NCBI GenBank assembly: GCA_903842235.1
Contig: CAIMLG010000017.1
Location: forward strand, 1-45,673
Direction: 5' to 3'
DNA: 45,673 nt
Source: an uncultured Verrucomicrobia subdivision 3 bacterium
Lineage (GTDB): Bacteria; Verrucomicrobiota; Verrucomicrobiia; Limisphaerales; UBA11358
Both the position numbers and the translations under genes were made by a program. Numbering within the stretch: position 1 is the first letter of the stretch; each line of letters opens with the position of its first letter. The notes beneath the pieces are model-generated. The model did not search any database and was not told the DNA's origin. It saw only the letters and a list, made by a program, of their open reading frames with translations. This document shows, piece by piece, positions 20,281 through 29,016 of the stretch.

Positions 20281-21057
20281 TTATTGGAATATCTCGGCGA
20301 AGAAATCTTTCATCGCTTGCCACGAACGCCGGTCGGCTTTGGCGTTGTAGGCCGCGCCTTTGGCATTGTCACCCCCCGCCATGGGCTGGGTGAAGCTATG
20401 CACGGCGCCGCCGTAGGTGGTCATTTGCCAGTCCACCTTGGCCTCGCGCAATTCCTTTTCAAACGCAGCCAAATCTTCGGGCTTTTGGAACGGATCATCG
20501 GCCCCGGCAAGCACGAGCACCTTGCCTTTGATATGTTTGGCATCGGCCGGGTTGGGCGCATCCAATCCGCCGTGAAAACTGACCACCCCGCTCACGCCCG
20601 CGCCACTGAGCGCCAGTTCCAACACGGTGGTGCCGCCGAAACAATAGCCGATGGCGGCGAGCTGCTTGGGATCAACGAGCGGGGATTTTTTTAGTTCGCC
20701 GAGCCCGGCATTGACGCGGGCCCGGAGCAAGACGCGATCGGTTTTATATTTCGTTGCCTCAGCGCCCGCTTCCTTGGCGGAGGGCGGGCGGATGCCTTTC
20801 CCATAGATGTCGGCGCAGAAGGCCACATAGCCGAGCTGCGCGAGCATCACGGCGCGGTTTTGCTCGTAATCGGTGAGGCCCATCCATTGGTGGACGACCA
20901 GCACGCCCGGACGCGGGCCAGGAATGGCATCGTCGTAGGCGAGATAGCCTTCGAGCGGGGTGTCGCCCTGTTGGTATTCGATCGTCTGGGTCACGAGTTT
21001 GGCCGGGGCGGAAAACGCGCAGGTGGTCACCAGCAAAAGTGAGAAGACTTTTTTCAT
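20281..21057 (-). CDS. Dienelactone hydrolase family protein, secreted
   Basis: Signal peptide; PRPGVLVVHQWMGLTDYEQNRA; GYCFGGTTVLELALSGA; GGAVHSFTQP. Confidence 0.92.
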   Translation of the reverse strand: MKKVFSLLLVTTCAFSAPAKLVTQTIEYQQGDTPLEGYLAYDDAIPGPRPGVLVVHQWMGLTDYEQNRAVMLAQLGYVAFCADIYGKGIRPPSAKEAGAEATKYKTDRVLLRARVNAGLGELKKSPLVDPKQLAAIGYCFGGTTVLELALSGAGVSGVVSFHGGLDAPNPADAKHIKGKVLVLAGADDPFQKPEDLAAFEKELREAKVDWQMTTYGGAVHSFTQPMAGGDNAKGAAYNAKADRRSWQAMKDFFAEIFQ

Positions 21058-21187
21058 ATCCCGAACCTAGCCGACATGAGGCGATTTGCAACTGGAGGAA
21101 AAGCGGGCGGGCCGAGCCTTGCTGAAGCGCCCAGCAATTTTGTCCCGTGGGCTTGCCAATTGGCCGCGCAACCGTTTTCCTGTCCGC

Positions 21188-21691
21188 GTGCAAGGTCTCG
21201 AACCACCTGATATTCATCGTCTGAATGCCGCGCTTGGCTGGCTGGGGCTGGGCTGCGTCGCGGAGGCGGGGGCGGAGCTGGAAACGATCTCGGCGGAGCA
21301 GCAAAATCATCCCGCCGTGCTGGAAACCCGCTGGGCGCTCTACGCCCGCGAACAGCGCTGGGATGCCGCGCTGACGGTAGCGGAACTGGAATTGATCGCC
21401 GCGCCCAATGAATCCTCCGGCTGGTTGCACCGCGCCTATGCGTTGCGGCGCGTGAGCCAGGGCGGTTTGTTTCAAGCGTGGACCGCCCTGCTGCCGGCGG
21501 CGGAGAAATTCCCGGACGAGCCGGTCATTCCCTACAATCTTTCCTGCTACGCCTGCCAATTACACCAACTGGACCAGGCGCGAATCTGGCTGCAACGCGC
21601 GGTCAAGGCGGGCGAGTTGGAAGCAATCCGGAAGATGGCACTGGCGGATGACGATTTGCAGCCGTTGTGGGAAGAAATCAAGTTACTGTGA
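21188..21691 (+). CDS. TPR-like protein (probable GTG start)
   Basis: Helical repeat pattern WALYAREQRWDAALTVAELELIAAPNESSGWLHRAYALRR; stop overlaps the next gene's GTG. Confidence 0.7.
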   Translation: MQGLEPPDIHRLNAALGWLGLGCVAEAGAELETISAEQQNHPAVLETRWALYAREQRWDAALTVAELELIAAPNESSGWLHRAYALRRVSQGGLFQAWTALLPAAEKFPDEPVIPYNLSCYACQLHQLDQARIWLQRAVKAGELEAIRKMALADDDLQPLWEEIKLL

Positions 21692-22497
21692 AAACGGCCA
21701 CCCCCATTCTTACCGTAAACGACCTACACATTGAGCGCGACGGCACGGTGATTCTGGACGGGGTAAACTGGCGGGTGGAGCGCGGCCAGCATTGGGTGAT
21801 TCTGGGGGCGAATGGTTCCGGGAAAACGTCGCTGCTGAGCGCGCTCACCGGTTATTTGATGCCGACGGACGGCACCCTCGCCGTGCTGGGCGAAACTTAT
21901 GGCGAATCGGATTGGCGCGAGCTGCGGAAGAAAGTCGGCTTGGTGAGTTCCTCCGTCCGCCAACTGATGGCCGATGACGAACCGGCGCTGGCAACCGTGG
22001 CCAGCGGGAAATACGCGATGATTGATTTCTGGGGCCGGCTGACGCGGGCGGAAAAAACTCAGGCGCGGAAATTACTACGCCAGGTCGAATGCGAATATCT
22101 GGCGGCACGGCCGTGGCAGGTATTATCGCAAGGCGAACGGCAGCGGGTGCTGATCGGCCGGGCGCTGATGGCCAAGCCGCGCGTGCTGATTCTGGACGAG
22201 CCCTGCGCCGGGTTGGACCCGGCGGCGCGCGAACATTTCCTGCAATTCCTCCAGCGGCTCGGCCAAAAGAAAAACGCTCCAACGCTGATTTTTGTGACGC
22301 ATCATGTGGAGGAAATCATGCCCGTGTTTTCGCACGTACTGCTGTTGAAGCACGGCCGCAGGCTGGCGGCGGGGGAGATGACTGCGACCTTGACCCCAGC
22401 CCATCTGGCGCTGGCGTTTGCTGCCCGACTTAAACTGCAAGCCAAGGCCGGCCGTTACGCCCTGTGCGTCCTTCCTCGCCGCTCCGCCGTGATGTAA
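21688..22497 (+). CDS. ABC transporter ATP-binding protein (YlmA/ModF-like)
   Basis: Walker A GANGSGKTS, signature LSQGERQRVLIGRALM, Walker B VLILDEP, VTHHVEEI; GTG start. Confidence 0.9.
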   Translation: MKTATPILTVNDLHIERDGTVILDGVNWRVERGQHWVILGANGSGKTSLLSALTGYLMPTDGTLAVLGETYGESDWRELRKKVGLVSSSVRQLMADDEPALATVASGKYAMIDFWGRLTRAEKTQARKLLRQVECEYLAARPWQVLSQGERQRVLIGRALMAKPRVLILDEPCAGLDPAAREHFLQFLQRLGQKKNAPTLIFVTHHVEEIMPVFSHVLLLKHGRRLAAGEMTATLTPAHLALAFAARLKLQAKAGRYALCVLPRRSAVM

Positions 22498-22500
22498 CGC

Positions 22501-23916
22501 TCAGGCGGCCTGCTTCCGCCAGCCAAACAGCCGCTTGCCTTTGATGGCTTCGAAGATGGGGGCCGGAATGACGCGGGCCAGACTTTCATCGCCCGCCTGA
22601 ATTTTTTGCAGCACGTCCACCGAATAAATCTTCAACGCTTCCGCGTTATAAGTGGTGATGTCCTCGATGAATTTGTTTTCCACGAGGTGCGCGTAGAGAT
22701 GGCGCAGGTGAGGCGGCACCTCGAAGTTCTTGAGCGTGACCAACTGGCCGGTCTTTTTATCAATGGAAGGATAAACGTAAAGCTTGGCGTGATTCTTAAA
22801 AAGCTGACCCAGCGATTCGAGCAGGCCGCCAGCCAAGTCGGTATAATACCGTTCATCCAGCACATCGTAAAGGCGCACGAGGCCGAGCGGCAGAGCGATG
22901 GGGCGTTGCGTCTGGCGGGCCAGATAACCGGCGAGCCGGTGGTAGCGGAGAAAATTGGAGATCAACACCGGTTTACCCAGCGTGCCCAACGTATCCACGC
23001 GATCCAGAAAATCGCGATGATCAATGGCATCGCCCACCTGCAACTGGCGCAGGGTCATTTCAAACATGACCACGGGCGGTTCGCCGGCCAGCGCCGATTC
23101 CTGGATGAACATCTCCTGCGCCCGGTCGAGCATGTCCAGCATCGGGTTGGTCAGCGGGCGAAAGCTGCCGCGCTCGATAAGCACGGGCATTTTGTAAAGC
23201 AATTCGCTGGGAATGACCGTTTCGCCATCGGCGGTGAACATGGCGGCCTCGGTGAGCCATTGCTGCACGAGCTGGAGCGCCATGAGCCGATTGTCCACGC
23301 CGGCAAAGGCGGGGCCGGAAAACTTGATCATGTCCACCTCAATGCGCTGGCTGGTCAAGCCGTCGAGCAGCGAACCGATGAGCCGCTCCGGTTCGAGGCG
23401 CAGATAAAATGCGCCGTAGATGAGGTTCACGCCGAGAATGCCGACGGCTTCCTGCTGGCGCGGTGTTTCCCAATCCAGCAACCGCACATGAATGATGATA
23501 GTGGACGGTTCACTACGGGGCGTGGGCTGAAACTTTAGGCCGAGCCAGCCGTGGCCGCCTTCTTCGCCCGCCTGGGAAATGGGCTTGGTGGTGACGGTGT
23601 CGGCGAAGGCGAAAAACGTGCGCCGGTCGCCCAGGGATTTATTGAGCCGCTGGAGGAGCAGGTCAAATTCCAAATCCAGCATCGCTTGCAAGCGCTTGCG
23701 GCTGACGTAGCGGTCGCTGCTGCCGTAAATCGCATCACTCACGGCCATGTCGTAGGCGGAGATGGTTTTGGCGACCGTGCCGGAGGCCTTGCCCACGTGG
23801 AAGAACCAGCGGGCCACTTCCTGGCCGGCACCGATTTCGGCAAACGTGCCGTAGCGCTTGGCATCGAGATTGATCTGGAGCGCCTTCTGACCGCTGTTCA
23901 GCTTTTCGTTGCTCAT
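22501..23916 (-). CDS. Conserved protein of unknown function (homologues I recall are often labelled TonB-dependent receptor or nucleotidyltransferase without clear support)
   Basis: MSNEKLNSGQKALQINLDAKRYGTFAEIGAGQEVARWFFHVGKASGTVAKTISAYDMAVSDAIYG; no beta-barrel or signal-peptide features. Confidence 0.75.
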   Translation of the reverse strand: MSNEKLNSGQKALQINLDAKRYGTFAEIGAGQEVARWFFHVGKASGTVAKTISAYDMAVSDAIYGSSDRYVSRKRLQAMLDLEFDLLLQRLNKSLGDRRTFFAFADTVTTKPISQAGEEGGHGWLGLKFQPTPRSEPSTIIIHVRLLDWETPRQQEAVGILGVNLIYGAFYLRLEPERLIGSLLDGLTSQRIEVDMIKFSGPAFAGVDNRLMALQLVQQWLTEAAMFTADGETVIPSELLYKMPVLIERGSFRPLTNPMLDMLDRAQEMFIQESALAGEPPVVMFEMTLRQLQVGDAIDHRDFLDRVDTLGTLGKPVLISNFLRYHRLAGYLARQTQRPIALPLGLVRLYDVLDERYYTDLAGGLLESLGQLFKNHAKLYVYPSIDKKTGQLVTLKNFEVPPHLRHLYAHLVENKFIEDITTYNAEALKIYSVDVLQKIQAGDESLARVIPAPIFEAIKGKRLFGWRKQAA

Positions 23917-24016
23917 AATAACTCCGTGGCGGAAGCATACCGATTTATCGGCCGGCGTCCAATCACGGTTACGTTTCCCACTTTTCGCTTCGGGTAGTTG
24001 TGCTACACTCCTGTCC

Positions 24017-25075
24017 ATGTATCGGACGCAGGATTTATACGTCAAAGAAATTGTCCCACTGCTATCACCGCGCGCCTTGAAAGCGCTGTCGCCGACGCCG
24101 GAAGCGGGGAACGACGCCGTGGCGCTGGCCCGGGAGCGCGTGGTGCGCATTTTGCGCCAGGAGGACGCGCGGCTGCTCGTGGTCATCGGCCCGTGCTCCA
24201 TTCACGAGGAAAAAAGCGCGCTGGAATACGCCACCCGCCTGAGCCGGCTGCAAAAGGAATTCGCCGACAAGATGGAAATCGTGATGCGCGTTTATTTTGA
24301 GAAACCGCGCACCACCATCGGCTGGAAAGGGCTGATCAACGATCCGCACTTGGATGGTTCCCAGGACATCGAGGCGGGGTTGAAGAGCGCGCGGAAGCTG
24401 TTACTCGCAATCAACGCCCTCGGCCTGCCGGCAGCGACAGAATTTCTGGATCCCATCGTGCCGCAATACATCGCCGACCTGGTCACCTGGGCCGCCGTGG
24501 GCGCCCGCACGACGGAATCGCAGACGCACCGGGAAATGGCGAGCGGCCTATCCATGCCCGTGGGCTTGAAAAACGCCACCGATGGGGGGTTGCAAGTGGC
24601 GATTGATGCCATGGGCGCCACACGGCATGCGCACAGTTTTCTGGGCATCAATGACGACGGCGTAACGAGCATTGTCCGCACCAATGGCAACCCGAATGCC
24701 CATGTCGTGCTGCGGGGCGGCCGGGCCGTGACCAATTACGATCCGGCCAGCATTGCGGCGGCGGAGCAGAAATTAATTTCCGAAAAACTCCCGCCCATTT
24801 TGATGGTGGATTGCAGCCATGCGAATTCGGAGAAGAAATTCGCGCGGCAGGAGGAAGTCTGGCGCAGCGTCATTGAGCAGCGCGTGGGCGGCACAAAATC
24901 GCTCATCGGCCTGATGGTGGAGAGCCATCTCAGCGAAGGCAACCAGCCCATCCCGAAAAACCCCACCGATCTGCGCTACGGCGTGAGCATCACCGATTCC
25001 TGCATCGGCTGGGAAGCCACCGAGCGAATACTGCGGTGGGGGTATGAAAAACTGCGCGAAGTTTCGAGGTTGTAA
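24017..25075 (+). CDS. aroG: 3-deoxy-7-phosphoheptulonate synthase (type I)
   Basis: LLVVIGPCSIHEEKSALEYATRL; MRVYFEKPRTTIGWKGLINDPHLDGS; VGARTTESQTHREMASGLSMPVGLKNATDG. Confidence 0.97.
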   Translation: MYRTQDLYVKEIVPLLSPRALKALSPTPEAGNDAVALARERVVRILRQEDARLLVVIGPCSIHEEKSALEYATRLSRLQKEFADKMEIVMRVYFEKPRTTIGWKGLINDPHLDGSQDIEAGLKSARKLLLAINALGLPAATEFLDPIVPQYIADLVTWAAVGARTTESQTHREMASGLSMPVGLKNATDGGLQVAIDAMGATRHAHSFLGINDDGVTSIVRTNGNPNAHVVLRGGRAVTNYDPASIAAAEQKLISEKLPPILMVDCSHANSEKKFARQEEVWRSVIEQRVGGTKSLIGLMVESHLSEGNQPIPKNPTDLRYGVSITDSCIGWEATERILRWGYEKLREVSRL

Positions 25076-25104
25076 AACAGCCTGCCATTCCCCAATTTAC
25101 GCTT

Positions 25105-26142
25105 ATGACCAACAAAGGTATTGATACCATAAACAAGTGGTTTCTCGCAGCGGAGGAACTTGGCGAATATATCGGGATTCGGTTTGGCCATATTGCACCA
25201 AACGCAACCGAACCGGAATGGACTTTCCTACGGCACACGGATTTTGATGGCATTGGAGGACTGGCTGAAATTCTGCGGCAGAAAGGCGCCAAGCTTGGTC
25301 GTTTGCCCCAAATTCGATTTCCCGCAGAACCATCACCCCTGTCGCTTCTAATAATGGCGCCGAAATTTCTGAGGCCGAGACAGCGCGTCAAATGGTTGCC
25401 GGTGGACCAAGGAACTGCGACAGACAGCAGCACGCACCCGCCAGCGGCGGTAGCCTGGCATGTGTTTGACGAATCAACGACCATCCAAATTAGGCGAGTG
25501 TGCCGCAAGGCGGGGGTCACCGTGAATTCTTTTTTGCTCAAACATTTGACCAAGGCGATTCGCCCATTTTTGGAGGATCAGTCTTCCATGGTGCCCTGGA
25601 TGATCCCGGTAAACTTGCGCGGCAAACTGAACGGAGAACGCGATACCGCGAATTTTTCAAGCTATGTCAGCGTGAAGGTGCAAACCTATGAAACTCCGTT
25701 TGATATTCACCAGAATATTTACCAGGCGTTGGCCCGAAAAGAGCATTGGGCTAATTGGTATGCCTATCAATCCGGGCGATTGATGACGGATAAGATGCGG
25801 AAATTTTTAATCACCAAAGAATGGGCGATGTCACAATGGAATTTGGGCAGCTTCTCAAATCTGGGCAGTTGGGATAGCGAACAAGAGATCAACCAAACCG
25901 GGTGTGCGGGCGATTGGTTGTTCTGTCCGCCGGTATTGCGCTGCCAATGGGTTGGCGCGGGTTGTGTCACCTTCCAGAATCGCTTAAGTTTGGTGCTTCA
26001 GGCTCATCCCGATCTGACCACCAACCCAGGCGTTCCCAGAACGTGGGTGCAGAACTTGGTAAAAGAAATTGACTTGGACTTGGCCAGCGGCTTGGGGAAT
26101 CCAGCCACTTTTTGGGAAAGGGATGTCCGGGCTAAAATTTGA
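25105..26142 (+). CDS. Condensation/CAT-like (HxxxDG) acyltransferase-like protein
   Basis: HTDFDGIGGL matches HxxxDG; MIPVNLRG and FSSYVSVKV resemble the second half of condensation/CAT folds. Confidence 0.6.
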   Translation: MTNKGIDTINKWFLAAEELGEYIGIRFGHIAPNATEPEWTFLRHTDFDGIGGLAEILRQKGAKLGRLPQIRFPAEPSPLSLLIMAPKFLRPRQRVKWLPVDQGTATDSSTHPPAAVAWHVFDESTTIQIRRVCRKAGVTVNSFLLKHLTKAIRPFLEDQSSMVPWMIPVNLRGKLNGERDTANFSSYVSVKVQTYETPFDIHQNIYQALARKEHWANWYAYQSGRLMTDKMRKFLITKEWAMSQWNLGSFSNLGSWDSEQEINQTGCAGDWLFCPPVLRCQWVGAGCVTFQNRLSLVLQAHPDLTTNPGVPRTWVQNLVKEIDLDLASGLGNPATFWERDVRAKI

Positions 26143-27367
26143 CCGTGACCGCCAGATTGAAGGCGTTGTTAAAAACCCGGTAGGTCCCATTTGCTGAAGG
26201 ATTGGCAACACTGTTTACCGTTCGTTCGCCATACCCGAAGTGATATGCCGCCGCCCAATCCCAACGCTGGCCGCGATGGCCGAATCCAATGCTGCCCAAT
26301 TGCAAATTGGCATCCGCAATGAGCGGATTGAAGTTTTGATCCGGGCTCGAATTTTCACTGTAAATGTAACCGACGCTGGCGAAATATCCTTTGCCGAGCT
26401 GGCGGGTGATGCCAAAGTCGTAGATAAAACTGGAACGGTAATTGAATGTAAGCGGAACATCCCCCATTGCCGTTCCGGTGAAAACGGCTTGCTTTACGCT
26501 GTGCCAATCGGTCCAGTCCAGGTCAAATTCAAGATTCCAGTTGGTGGTCGGTCTGAAAGAAACCCCGCCCACGACAAATTGAGGGAAATGCAGGGTTCCG
26601 CTGGTGGGGGTGGCCGAGAGAATAGGATTAAATTCTGAATGGCCGTGATACTCGATATCAGTGCCATTGCGATAGTTTACGCCAAAGGACCACATCGGAT
26701 GCGGCTGCCACAAAATGCCGGCATTAAAACCAAAACCCACCCCGTCCCCGTCAACGGAAAACTGCCCCGGCGGTAAAAGGGGGTGATAATAAAAAGCGTT
26801 TTGAAGCGAGACTTGGGAATAATTGATGGTCGGGCCAATACCAATGGAAAGTTTCGGATTAATCCGCCAAGCGATGACCGGGTTGATGGAGAGATAGAGG
26901 AGGCTGCCGCTTTCGGCGACGGTATTGAATGGGGTATTATTGCCCCAGTCTCCCGACAAGCCGTATGGCGCATAGGCACCCAGACCGATGGATACCGGGA
27001 GGTTGGTCAGAGAATAGGTAAAATAGAACTGCGGCACGGGTTGGAAATCTGAATTCATACGGGCCGAAGTTCCGCCAGACTGGTAATCGACCCCGGGAGA
27101 AATAGCATAAACCCCAACACGCACATTCCCCCCCTCCAACTGGGTAATCCCGGCGGGGTTATAATAAATGGCTGATGGATTGTCAGCCGTGGCAGCAAAA
27201 GCATCACCGCGGGCGATGGCTTCCGGATCCTGATTCGGCAGACGAAAGCCGACGGCTTGCAGGCTGGTTGGCACCGCCAGGCCGAAAAGCAGCCCTGTCG
27301 CGCAAACCCCATTGAAAGCCCGGAGGGTTAACCGACGCATGATCATCTGACAGGCTGAATTCTTCAT
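26132..27367 (-). CDS. OmpP1/FadL/TodX family outer-membrane transporter (start may be 27346)
   Basis: Signal peptide; AVGFRLPNQDPEAIARGDAFAATADNPSAIYYNPAGITQLEG; C-terminal aromatic barrel end NLAVTVKF. Confidence 0.92.
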   Translation of the reverse strand: MKNSACQMIMRRLTLRAFNGVCATGLLFGLAVPTSLQAVGFRLPNQDPEAIARGDAFAATADNPSAIYYNPAGITQLEGGNVRVGVYAISPGVDYQSGGTSARMNSDFQPVPQFYFTYSLTNLPVSIGLGAYAPYGLSGDWGNNTPFNTVAESGSLLYLSINPVIAWRINPKLSIGIGPTINYSQVSLQNAFYYHPLLPPGQFSVDGDGVGFGFNAGILWQPHPMWSFGVNYRNGTDIEYHGHSEFNPILSATPTSGTLHFPQFVVGGVSFRPTTNWNLEFDLDWTDWHSVKQAVFTGTAMGDVPLTFNYRSSFIYDFGITRQLGKGYFASVGYIYSENSSPDQNFNPLIADANLQLGSIGFGHRGQRWDWAAAYHFGYGERTVNSVANPSANGTYRVFNNAFNLAVTVKF

Positions 27368-27517
27368 ATTTTACCAGGTATTCGCTCAGGAACAAAAAAT
27401 TTTGCTCAATTTGGACGATGTATTTTTCAAAACAAGCCAAATGTTTCAATTTAAACGAGCAGAATTGCCCGTCGAAAAATTTTGTGTTGGCGGCGAAAAT
27501 GTTTTATCCAATGCGGC

Positions 27518-29014
27518 ATGAGCCACACCTTAAATGGCAATGGAAACGGGAATGGCCACCCCACGCCCAGCGGGCTGTTCCCACAGATTAAACCAACCGC
27601 CGTCACTAACCGGGAGAACGGCGTCACGTTTCGGACGGCCGACGGCATTAAGCGACACGGTTCGATTGTAAGGGTGACGCCGCATTCGGCCCACATTGAG
27701 GTTCATGATCCGACCATGGTTTTACACATGTCGGAGGCGCTTCAAGATTTTCAAATACTTTTCTGCGGGCAAACATCATGCAATGGCAGGGCCGTGGTTT
27801 GCAACATAGTTGAATCGGGATTCAATACCGCCTGCGAAGTGAAATTGCATGAGATGAACTGGCTGGGCCTGGATCCAGCCTCGCCCTTGCGTCAAAGCGA
27901 CACCATGGAGCAACAGTTCAAAAGTTTTCTAGCCGAATGGAAGAATCAATGCAAAGTAAAGCCGGAGTTCAAAAATGCGGCGATTGATCTGCTCTCGTTT
28001 TTCAGTGATTCCCAAGTTTGGCTCAATCGAATTGAGCTGGGCATCCGCCATTTGCCAGTCAAAGAGCAACTCCAGACCGAACAGAAAGCTCTTGGGCAGC
28101 TTAATCCGTATTTCATCAGCACTACCACCAACATTAATGAAAAGTTTGAACATGAGTTGAACCAAGTGGAAGCGGAACTGCGTCCGCTGCATCAGGCATT
28201 TGTCCGCAAGTTTTTGCACCCCGTGACCCAATGCTCCCCATTCATGCATCGCGCTTTTGAGAAGCCCTTGGGTTACGCAGGGGATTATGAAGTCGTGGAC
28301 ATGATGTTTCGGGATCCGTTTCAAGGGCAATCTTACTTTGCAAAACTACTTAATGCTTATGCGTTGCAACTTCCGCCAGTGGTGGCCCATCGAAATCGCA
28401 TCGAATACCTCCAGAAAAAACTGACGGATGAATCCTTGCAAAAACTCACCGGGGGAGGCGGCTTGCGGATTTTTAATTTGGGGTGCGGCCCGGCACGAGA
28501 AGTTCAACAGTTTCTGGCGGATAGCAGCCTCTCGAATCAAACGAGTTTTGTGCTAGCAGATTTTGAGGAAAAAACCTTGATCCACACCAACCGGGTTCTG
28601 AATGAGTTGAAAGCTCGGCACTCCCGACAAACGCAAATCAAGACGGTTAAGCTTTCGGTGGCCCAATTGCTCAAGGAACATGAACGGCGCGGAAAAAAAA
28701 CCAACCCGGAATCCTTTGATTTTGTATATTGTGCCGGCCTGTTTGATTATCTAACCGACGCGGTTTGCCAACATCTCATGGAGGCCTTCTATGGCATGCT
28801 GGCTCCAGGTGGTTTACTGGTGGCGACGAATGTTGACAGGCATGCGGCAATTAATCAAATGGAGTGCTTCCTGGACTGGCACCTCCAATATCGCAATTCA
28901 AATAAAATGCGAGGGCTTGCGCCCAAATTGGCCTCGCTGGAGGATGTCATCATAAAACGCGACCCCAGCGGGGCAAATGTTTTTATTGAAGTAAGAAAAC
29001 CCTGCCAACCCTAG
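27518..29014 (+). CDS. PhcB-like SAM-dependent methyltransferase (extracellular factor / 3-hydroxy fatty acid methyl ester biosynthesis type)
   Basis: N-terminal PilZ-like segment FRTADGIKRHGSIVRVTPHSAHIEVHDP; FEKPLGYAGDYEVVDMM; IFNLGCGPAREVQQFL SAM motif; FDFVYCAGLFDYLTDAVC; LLVATNVDRH; VFIEVRKP. Confidence 0.72.
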   Translation: MSHTLNGNGNGNGHPTPSGLFPQIKPTAVTNRENGVTFRTADGIKRHGSIVRVTPHSAHIEVHDPTMVLHMSEALQDFQILFCGQTSCNGRAVVCNIVESGFNTACEVKLHEMNWLGLDPASPLRQSDTMEQQFKSFLAEWKNQCKVKPEFKNAAIDLLSFFSDSQVWLNRIELGIRHLPVKEQLQTEQKALGQLNPYFISTTTNINEKFEHELNQVEAELRPLHQAFVRKFLHPVTQCSPFMHRAFEKPLGYAGDYEVVDMMFRDPFQGQSYFAKLLNAYALQLPPVVAHRNRIEYLQKKLTDESLQKLTGGGGLRIFNLGCGPAREVQQFLADSSLSNQTSFVLADFEEKTLIHTNRVLNELKARHSRQTQIKTVKLSVAQLLKEHERRGKKTNPESFDFVYCAGLFDYLTDAVCQHLMEAFYGMLAPGGLLVATNVDRHAAINQMECFLDWHLQYRNSNKMRGLAPKLASLEDVIIKRDPSGANVFIEVRKPCQP

Positions 29015-29016
29015 CT

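Noticed and set aside
23551-23997. 148-aa plus-strand ORF upstream of DAHP synthase
   Set aside because: Antisense to the conserved 22501-23916 protein; no recognisable features.
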